This document shows positions 57,424-64,000 of a stretch of DNA of 64,000 nt, piece after piece. Under the pieces are notes generated by a model. It was not told where the DNA came from. It made no database searches and worked only from the letters and a program-made list of their open reading frames with translations. The DNA is from Chionoecetes opilio (Eukaryota > Arthropoda > Malacostraca > Decapoda > Majidae): the NCBI GenBank assembly GCA_016584305.1, contig JACEEZ010018265.1, forward strand, positions 1-64,000, in the 5' to 3' direction. Every line of letters starts with the position of its first letter. Position 1 is the first letter of the stretch. Both the position numbers and the translations under genes were made by a program.

Positions 57424-58303
57424 CACACAAACCTCGTTTTCCCGGACTAATAGGGGGAGCACTGGTCCGGGAACCGCAAAGGTCCGGGAATCCCAACAGT
57501 CCGATGCCTTTTTTTTTTTTTTTTTTACATCACAAAGAACTAGCCAAGGGCACAACAAAAATGGGTAACATAAAGCCCGCTTAGTTGCCAGTCCCTATAA
57601 AGAAGACAGTAAGAGAATAAAATTAAAAAAAGGGGTGAGCCAATTTAGTTCATTACCCATCCCCGGACGTTTATCCTACTCTAGTATTTACTGTCCGGCA
57701 ACCGCTAATATCAACTACCCCGTCGCGGACTTTTACGTCCGCTGAGCATGCTACCACCTGGCGGGAGGCAGCAGAAAGTGTTATCAAGTCAAAAGCAGAA
57801 ATAGTCTCAAGAGACGTTCCTGCACCAGGGGCAGTGGGGGTCAGGGGACTAACGGAGGCTGTGCAGGTGAACCGTGAGTGTCGTGTGTTCAAATGTAAAC
57901 AATACGACCGCTGAGCATGCTGCCACCTGGCGGGAGACAGCAGAAAGTGTTCAATAGTCTCAGAGATGTTCCTGCACCAGGGGCAGTGGGAGTCAGGGGA
58001 CTGACGGAGGTTGTGCAGGTGAACCGTGAGTGTCGTGTGCCCAAATGTAAACAAAACAATACAACCGCTGAGCATGCTGCCACCTGGCGGGGGGCGCGGA
58101 CACTGACCAGGGGTGACAGGAGGCACTCGGACTGCCGGACAACTTTGTCAATTTACGAACAGAAGCAGGCGTTTCAACGGAAAAAAAAAAAAAAAAAAAA
58201 AATAATAATTGTCCGGGACTCTCGACATATCCACGGACTTCGGATTTTGTCTGGCAAATCCGATATCCGGGAAATGGAGGTCCGGGAAATTGAGGTTTGT
58301 GTG
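57424..58303. mobile_element. CACACAAACCTCG MITE (880 bp) inserted in the coding frame, TA target
   Basis: Left end cacacaaacctcgttttccc; right end gaaattgaggtttgtgtg. TA is duplicated at 57,422-57,423 and 58,304-58,305. Added length including the TA is 882 bp, a multiple of three, so the host frames on both sides are the same frame. It has poly-T (57,511-57,527) and poly-A (58,180-58,201) tracts, subterminal gtccgggaa motifs, and two units of a captured retrotransposon fragment. No transposase. Confidence 0.85.
57745..58090 (-). repeat. Two tandem units of a captured jockey/I-like zinc-knuckle fragment
   Basis: Units at about 57,745-57,890 and 57,910-58,060 share gctgagcatgct, cacctggcgggag, cagcagaaagtgtt and ctgcaccaggggcagtggg. 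On the minus strand they read GHTTLTVHLHNL and CPWCRNISETIEHFLL, matching the retrotransposon end at 52,390-52,500. The stretch is therefore copied coding sequence carried by the MITE. Confidence 0.7.
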
Positions 58304-58305
58304 TA

Positions 58306-59455
58306 CATGTACAAGTACGACTCAAGATCCAAGGAATTAGCACCACAATTATCAACCAAACACTTTGTATGGAATCAGGTTGTGTCTGAGTTAGAGAAAG
58401 GCCTGAAAAATAGCAACGACTATGATTTGTGTGTTATCCGAAACCACTTGAATAGCATTGATGACCAATGTGGCTTTTGCAACAGAGATGTGAAAATATT
58501 CTTGATTAATCAATTTGGTAGTGATGTTGATTTTACATATCCTGATGCTCTGCGTAAGTCAATGATGGTGTTTGGTGTGTCACGTAACTCGGCAAATGCA
58601 TTAGCTGAACGCATCCGTTCTGTTGATCCTATACAAGTATGTGCTTGTGTTATACGGAAGTCTCATGATGAATACGATTTTGGACTTGAAGACAACTTTT
58701 GTGATGCTCAAGAGTTAAAGCTTGCATGTAATGACATGGATATCCCCGAAGCTGTACTTAAGTTTTTTGGGATGTTGTACAATTTCAAACCTGAAACCTA
58801 CAAACAAGCAGCATCATCAGTCATGACACAGGAGAAGGTTGCTGATAATGAGAATGCTGACGAGGACGATAGCGATGATATCAGCGACAGTGATGGCAAC
58901 TTGTCCACACGACGTTGTCGGAAGTTGCAGTCTCTCTTCCAAACGATGTATTACGTGCATCACTGTGGGAGAAAGAGAACACCCATGCATATCATGAATG
59001 CAGAGTCTGTCCATGCACTTGGACGTGGAGGTAAAATCGTGACCTCAATATTAAACCATGAAGGATTGGCACTCAGTTACACGGAGCTCCATAGGTATCA
59101 ACACGACCTCGCATCTTTCACAGCACAACACAACAAAGATCGCATTGCACTACCGAGTCACTTTGACCCTGGACAATTCACGTCTGGCGCTATTGACAAC
59201 TGGGACCACGAAGGAGTGAGGGTCTCGGAGCATGACACAGTGACTGTACTCTTCCAAGATAAACCCGTTTCATCGCCATGCAAGCCAAAAATTTCTGACA
59301 CACAAGTAACACATGGGCCACAAGCTTTCAAGGAAATCCTACCATGTCAAATACTCTCAGATTTCCACAAATCAGCACGCAATCCCGACATCCCAGCGTC
59401 ATACAAAGTGAATGATGAAGTCTCCAAATCTGCAAAAGCATATATAGAGAAATAA
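58306..59455 (+). CDS. Unidentified cysteine-rich protein, carboxy-terminal part
   Basis: Open from the MITE junction (after the TA at 58,304-58,305) to TAA at 59,453-59,455, 382 codons. Features in order: SKHFVWNQVV-like opening; CVIRNHLNSIDDQCGFCNRDV (a further CxxC); a hydrophobic-charged stretch; an acidic linker NADEDDSDDISDSDG about residue 185; then RCRKLQSLFQTMYYVHHCGRKRTPMH, SVHALGRGG, and HFDPGQFTSGAIDNWDHEGV. The protein ends KSAKAYIEK exactly where the right inverted repeat begins, so the stop is the repeat's first codon. That may mean the original protein was longer and was cut by the element's end. No transposase DDE pattern was recognised. Confidence 0.6.
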
Positions 59456-59830
59456 TATATATTAATTATTTCATAAAGATTATGAACAACATTACCATTC
59501 AGTAACACGATTGCTTTTCCTCTAATATGTGGAGTCCATACCTACCATACCAACAATTATGTTTCTCCACATATTTTTTTGACAATTTGGCATTATGATA
59601 ACCAAATCAACTCCAAACAACTTAAAAATAGTGTCAATCAATTCCTTAGGGTCATAAACCTACATATAGACACCAACATTTACTTCCTAAGACAATTATT
59701 TGGAGAGATATGATCATTTGACCGAAATCGCTAAACGCGGCAACTTAAGTTAAGGTTGACTCGGTTATATTTGTCTCCCTCGCCACCATATTTTTTTTTT
59801 TTTAACCAATATGCGAATTGGAATTGTCAG
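59453..59830 (-). repeat. Right ~378-bp terminal inverted repeat of the long-TIR element
   Basis: Mirrors 56,355-56,731. It supplies the stop codon of the gene. A T run at about 59,790-59,803 replaces the mixed A/T stretch of the left copy. Confidence 0.8.
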
Positions 59831-60180
59831 GGCCCAGATAAACCATAATACTTAGTATTGTTAAGCGTACTTAGCAGACGAAAATTTGCTCATCTTACAC
59901 TTAAATATTAAGAGAATGCTTAAGTCATTCAACCCAAAATGCTTATCCGATTTAAGTATGCTTAACAGGCACCAAAGTTAAGTGTCCTTGATGGGCATGC
60001 TCAAGTCTTTTCTCCAGCACTCGAGTCTTCACTAAGCCAAGATAAACGCACAACAACAAGGAAGAATCCCTCCGAGGCCAAAAATGTACAGGCCTAGAAA
60101 GACGTTATGGATATGTATGATGATGCTGACCTTATTAAAAGGTACAGGCTGGATCGCGAAGGAATAATATGCAGTTTCGG
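59831..60180 (+). pseudogene. PIF/Harbinger-like transposase, amino-terminal stub
   Basis: An ATG at 60,107 opens YDDADLIKRYRLDREGII, matching the early region of HARBI1-type transposases. The reading then passes directly into the 18-bp minisatellite, and no catalytic part follows. The ggcccagataaacc sequence at 59,831 abuts the long-TIR element and could be the element's left terminus, but no right end was found. Confidence 0.45.
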
Positions 60181-60412
60181 GAAAATATGCAGTTGCGGGA
60201 AAATATGCAGTTTCGGGAAAATATGCAGTTCCGGGAAAATATGCAGTTTCGGGAAAATATGCAGTTCCGGGAAAATATGCAGTTCCGGGAAAATATGCAG
60301 TTCCGGGAAAATATGCAGTTTCGGGAAAATATGCAGTTCCGGGAAAATATGCAGTTTCGGGAAAATATGGAGTTTCGGGAAAATATGCAGTTGCGGGAAA
60401 AAGTGTAGTTTA
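60166..60412 (+). repeat. 18-bp minisatellite, about 13.5 units
   Basis: The unit atatgcagttycgggaaa is repeated with t/c/g variation at one position and one tgc-to-tgg change near 60,366. Because 18 is a multiple of three, all frames stay open. The plus frame continuing the Harbinger-like stub reads CSFGKI/CSSGKI units. Confidence 0.9.
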
Positions 60413-60415
60413 TGA

Positions 60416-61891
60416 CTTGCAAGATTTTAAAGACAAGTTTGAGTTTTTGAGCTTAATATGTGATGCTTTGGAGATAATGGAGATAATTTTTTTTACTGTA
60501 CAAGCCTAAAAAAAGTGAGTGTTTTGCAATTCGAAGAAGTGATGACAAATTTCTACTAATAAATTTTGTAGACGTTTTGACGGGAAAAAACACTCCATTT
60601 GTAGAAACATCAAATATTAACCAAAATCAAACCATCAAACAAACCCTGATATAACTTTCTAACTAACCTAACCTAACTCTCTAACAAACCTAACCAAACC
60701 TAATATAAATATTACCCTTTTTTAAATTTTCCCGACAGGGGTTTAATACAGGTTAGAAATATTCCTTATGGTGAGAATGAAACGTTTAGATTTAAAACCA
60801 CCAATCATATATTGTTTTAAACTGCACATATACCGTCACAAGTCATTATATTACCCATTTGGTACATTTTCATTATTGGACACCACTGATTTCTAGGTAG
60901 AGTCTTTGTTTACCTGAAATTTTTTTTGTGTGTATTGATTGAATCGGGTAAAATTCTAGAGTCCTATCCCGCCCTTATTAGTGTTTTTTTTTCTCTCCAG
61001 ACCTTCACAGATCCCTTCACATACCTCTAAAACGTAATTATGAAGTGGGGGAGAGATAGCCCCCAACCAGCCTAAACGACTCCCCCTTGGAATTATAAAA
61101 AAAAAAGTTAATCGCTATAACCTAACCTAACCAATAACCTCTTAGCGAGCACCCCCCCCAAAAAAGAAAATACTAACCTAACCTCAATAATACTTAACCT
61201 AAACCTGGTAACATTTTCGAGTCCTTTCTCGCCTTTAGATCTCGCATGGAGATTATTGGCAAGGGTAGGTTAGGTTATAGTGAGGTTAGATTAGTACTAT
61301 TTTGGTAATTGATACTTCCAACCAGGAATTGAGTATGAGGTTAGAAGTGCTCTTTTCCCATGTATTTTTATGTATTAAGAATGATAGTCACATTAAAAAT
61401 CGTCGGATGTATACAATTACAACGATCGTCCATGTATTGTATTAATTGCAGCAGTTCTACCATTGTAAAGATTTAACGAGAGATTTTTACAAGAATAAGT
61501 AGGTAATTCCCGTACACTATCAATTATATATTTTTAATGTATTTTCAGCCTTATATCAAACCTATAGAGTTTTTACCGGGTATATTTTACGTCATCCACA
61601 TAATCTACTGCCCTGATAAAAACACCTTTCCACCTCCCCGCCCGCATTCCCGACGGGTCCCTTGGTTTGTTAGAGAGGAGGTGGATAAATGCAAAATGAG
61701 GCATTTCGGACAATTTTTAATGTCACCATCATTCTTAACACATCAAAATGTATAGAAAACGAGCACGCTCCATCTCGTTACTCTTATTTTAACTAACCTA
61801 ACCGTTTCTGGCTGAAATAACATTCAGCTATGTAAGTAATTTTTTTTAGCTTTTTAGTGTTCAATATCGAAATTATACCCACCATTTAGTG
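60416..61891. other. No recognisable gene; scattered CCTAA-type repeats
   Basis: Low-complexity A/T-rich sequence with telomere-like runs near 60,662-60,705, 61,120-61,200 and 61,263-61,290. The 72-codon frame at 61,537 has no recognisable motif. Confidence 0.45.
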
Positions 61892-62155
61892 GTAATGGGA
61901 CAACTGGCCGCGGCCAGCTGACCGCCGCGGACTGGGAGGAAACTGCCAACGCCTAAGTTTACGTACTCAAGGCAGCTCCTTAAACCCCCACCAGCGAATG
62001 ATTAGGTTAGGAATGAATTAGGTTAGGTTAGGCTAGGAATGAATTAGGTTAGGTTAGGTTTAGGTACAAAAGGTACATTAACAAAAAGTTCCATATGGCG
62101 GCCAGTTTCCTGCGGCCAGTTGGGCTGCGGCCAGTTGTCCTAAGGACCTAGGCCC
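61892..62155. mobile_element. MITE with 10-bp target duplication (MULE-like)
   Basis: CCATTTAGTG flanks the segment exactly at 61,882-61,891 and 62,156-62,165. Ends contain the inverted pair gggacaactggccgc / gcggccagttgtcct, and ctggccgc-type motifs recur inside. A TTAGG-type run (62,000-62,060) occupies the centre. Target duplications of 9-10 bp suit the Mutator-like group, but the outermost bases are not perfectly inverted. Confidence 0.6.
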
Positions 62156-62165
62156 CCATTTAGTG

Positions 62166-62807
62166 TGTTTTGAAATGCATTTATCTAAAGCAGCTACATG
62201 TCCAATTTTTTTGCCCATTTGTATTCCTGTATACATTCCTGCCTTATGCCTTGATACAGATACCCAAAGGGACAACTGCAGTATCTACAAATCACCGTGT
62301 ATACTATTGAAATCCATCAGTATTTTCGCATAGAAATGTTTGGTGGTAATCATATATATCACTTGTTTAGAGGCAACTATGATAGCCACCCCAGTAAGGT
62401 AAGCTAAGCATTTGATGAATGCCATTGATAGGATATGAAATGACCCCACTAAAGGGGTCCTTTAAAAACTTTTCAGTCCTGCATACACGGGATCAAGGAT
62501 ATTAGAAAGATATATAATATCCTTGCACGGGATGTACTACCAAGTACAAACAAATGTGGCGCCACCCTGCAGTTGCCGGTCCGAAACAAAATTCCTAATG
62601 TGCCCTCTGAATATCACATTTTGGTCTATATCTTTCATCACAAAGTTCATATTACCTTCCATTTACGTTGTTAACATATGAACTTCAACCATATATACGG
62701 TAACACTGACAATTATTCTTATTTAAAAGTTCCTCTCTTTTTGCACTTTCCTGTTTTCATACTTTGATGATTTACTTAAGTTTTCCTTTAAATTCTTTAC
62801 TTAGCGA
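62166..62807. other. No recognisable gene
   Basis: Unique-looking A/T-rich sequence with short frames only. A small direct repeat (ggatattagaaagat / tataatatccttgc mirrored around 62,495) is the only structure noted. Confidence 0.4.
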
Positions 62808-62930
62808 CAGTGGCGTAGCTACGGGTGGGCCTGGGTGGGTACGTGCCCACCCACGAGAAGCCGGTGCCCGCCCAGGTGCCCACCCACTGGCCACAGCTGC
62901 CGTGTGGTGTGGGAGCCGTGTTCCACTAGG
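62808..62930 (+). mobile_element. Left terminus of a hAT-like element (CAGTGGCGTAGCTA)
   Basis: cagtggcgtagctacgggtg is a typical hAT end and is like the ends at 55,441 and 31,922. It is followed by C/G-rich gggtgggtacgtgcccaccc palindromic sequence. A hAT-type transposase remnant starts about 300 bp further on, so this could be its 5' end, with internal deletion. Confidence 0.5.
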
Positions 62931-63129
62931 TAGGACTGAGGGAGCATGCATGGAGTATTATAAATAATTTCTACTGATGACTTACCCTCGACCTCAAATA
63001 CAATAAATATTTTTCCTCTGCTTGAAAGAAAGAAACATGCCTCTGAGTGAGTTAAATTCATATACTTTCTATTGATCACTTTTAATAGCAACGAACATAA
63101 CTAAATTACACCAGTTACCCCTACAAATT

Positions 63130-64000
63130 TTCTATAATGCCTTGTGTTGGTACTTAATTGGTACGTGTCTCCCTCTTGACTGCACAGTTCTTCTCATTAT
63201 TGGAAAAACTGTATGTATTCATCAGTGGATCTTATGTCCATGCAAAATGGTTGGATGTGCAAAAAGGAAATGATTCCAATGAGCAAACTAGAGAGCTACA
63301 ACGACTTTCGATACCAGATGGGCTTGCAGGTATGATACTTGCAAAGTAATGAAAGAGAGACTGAATGCCGTTCTGCGTGTTCTAGAAGGTTTATCAAATG
63401 ACTGCAATGCTGACAGAGCTTTGTGCAAGAGGACTTTTAGGTCAAATAGATGCGGGGTTTGCTATGAAGCTAGCCATTATGACACATATTCTTGGTAGGA
63501 TAAATCAGTTTCAATTGCTACAATCAGCCAATCTTGACATGGAAAAAGCTGTAGAATTAATTAAAAATGTAAGAGCCCACCTTGAAGAAATGCGGTCAGA
63601 CCAAGCCTCGGTTGATGCTTTGTGGGATGAAGTTGAGAGAAACTCAGCAGCTCTTTGGTTTTGATACTTCGAGTGTAGAATGTGTAGATCACCAAGGAAA
63701 CGAAACTGTCTACAAAATTGCGGGATTTTGTTGTTACTGATTATATTGGAAAACAGTCAGGGAGCACACACTCTGATTTCAGTGTTAAGGATTAAACACA
63801 AATTTAAAACTTCTTCTATCCTATCTAGATCATATGTTAACAGAAATGACAAGGCGCTTCAATAATGAAGCATGTGAACTTATGAAAGCATTACAGGCAC
63901 TGAATCCACAAAGTAAGGAGTTCTTATCTTTTGAGAAAATGTCTGGACTTATTCATGCATTTCGTGCTAATGAGGAAGATCTTAAACATGAGCTGCACTC
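63130..64000 (+). pseudogene. Second hAT-type transposase remnant, running off the right edge
   Basis: Pieces in alternating frames follow one protein order. FFSLLEKLYVFISGSYVHAKW (63,185) comes first. Then, after a shift near 63,310, comes DTRWACRYDTCKVMKERLNAVL. After another near 63,400 comes ARGLLGQIDAGFAMKLAIMT (63,425-63,485) and a long EMRSDQASVDALWDEVE stretch. After further breaks comes RRFNNEACELMKALQALNPQ, and the reading continues to base 64,000. The pattern resembles the middle and later part of ZMYM1-like/DUF4371-type hAT transposases. At least three frameshifts make it inactive. The amino part is missing and the dimerisation domain would lie beyond the window. Confidence 0.65.

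Larger units (their letters stand above)
56355..59830 (+). mobile_element. Long-TIR element carrying an unidentified cysteine-rich protein gene
   Basis: Bases 56,355-56,731 are the reverse complement of 59,453-59,830 with modest divergence. Outer ends are ctgacaattt / attgtcag, and inner ends are tgaaatagttaatatatatt / taatatatattaattatttc. Between them is a single gene on the plus strand that fills the space exactly. A TA-flanked MITE (57,424-58,303) was inserted later. Without it the element is about 2.6 kb. No target duplication is obvious (left flank atcaagtcct, right flank ggcccagata). The layout (long TIR, one gene) is that of a DNA transposon, but no known transposase motif is recognised. 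Confidence 0.65.

Noticed and set aside
57917..58305. Extended N-terminus of the open frame ending at 59,455
   Set aside because: The first ~129 codons are MITE sequence, including captured retrotransposon repeats and a lysine run from poly-A; the real protein sequence resumes at 58,306.
60166..60412. Regular repeat array that could be mistaken for a CRISPR
   Set aside because: Units are contiguous 18-bp repeats without unique spacers, in a eukaryotic context; it is a minisatellite.

Overview
The window looks like nuclear DNA of an arthropod, most likely a malacostracan (decapod-type) crustacean. The evidence is many interstitial arrays of the arthropod telomere-type unit TTAGG/CCTAA, a tandem C2H2 zinc-finger exon, and a very dense load of eukaryotic transposons (non-LTR retrotransposons, hAT, piggyBac-like, Tc1/mariner/pogo-like, PIF/Harbinger-like, foldback elements). 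No species can be named from sequence alone. There are no bacterial genes, operons or CRISPR arrays. Only one plausible host gene exon is seen, a nine-finger C2H2 protein near 40.5-41.6 kb. Almost everything else is mobile or repetitive DNA.

Left part (1-29 kb). A decayed retrotransposon endonuclease runs off the left edge on the minus strand. A 3.4 kb palindromic foldback element follows (1.04-4.45 kb), then a GC-rich tract. Next come two direct copies of one ~11.4 kb unit: copy A (about 5.7-17.45 kb) and copy B (17.46-28.9 kb). Copy A is copy B with a heavy, peculiar error pattern in which altered bases become copies of their neighbours and homopolymers inflate. I read copy A as low-quality consensus of the same or a very similar sequence, not as fast evolution. 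Within copy B are a 120-bp minisatellite, a 204-bp duplication, two tRNA-like units, TA-flanked MITEs, palindromic elements and a second foldback element.

Middle part (29-56 kb). A PIF/Harbinger-type MITE with perfect 44-bp inverted ends is followed by a minus-strand retrotransposon remnant. Then two long copies of one ancestral ~2 kb segment appear (34.43-40.51 kb and 44.60-55.91 kb), plus a partial third (31.7-34.0 kb). Each has been split by different transposons. Because the copies align, most insertions have an empty site elsewhere in the window, which gives exact boundaries and target duplications. The clearest is a 3,327-bp hAT transposon (36,061-39,387) with 13-bp inverted ends, a perfect 8-bp target duplication and a broken transposase. 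The zinc-finger exon starts just past the edge of one copy.

Right part (56-64 kb). The most interesting item is a 3.5 kb element with ~377-bp terminal inverted repeats around an open reading frame of a family I cannot name. It has two CxxC...YHxxxC modules, and its stop codon is the first codon of the right inverted repeat. The frame is split by an 880-bp TA-flanked MITE whose insertion length is a multiple of three. That MITE and a relative at 51.9-54.5 kb carry repeated copies of a fragment of a jockey/I-like retrotransposon zinc-knuckle region. Further right are a PIF/Harbinger-like transposase start running into an 18-bp in-frame minisatellite, a MITE with 10-bp target duplications, and a decayed second hAT transposase running off the right edge.
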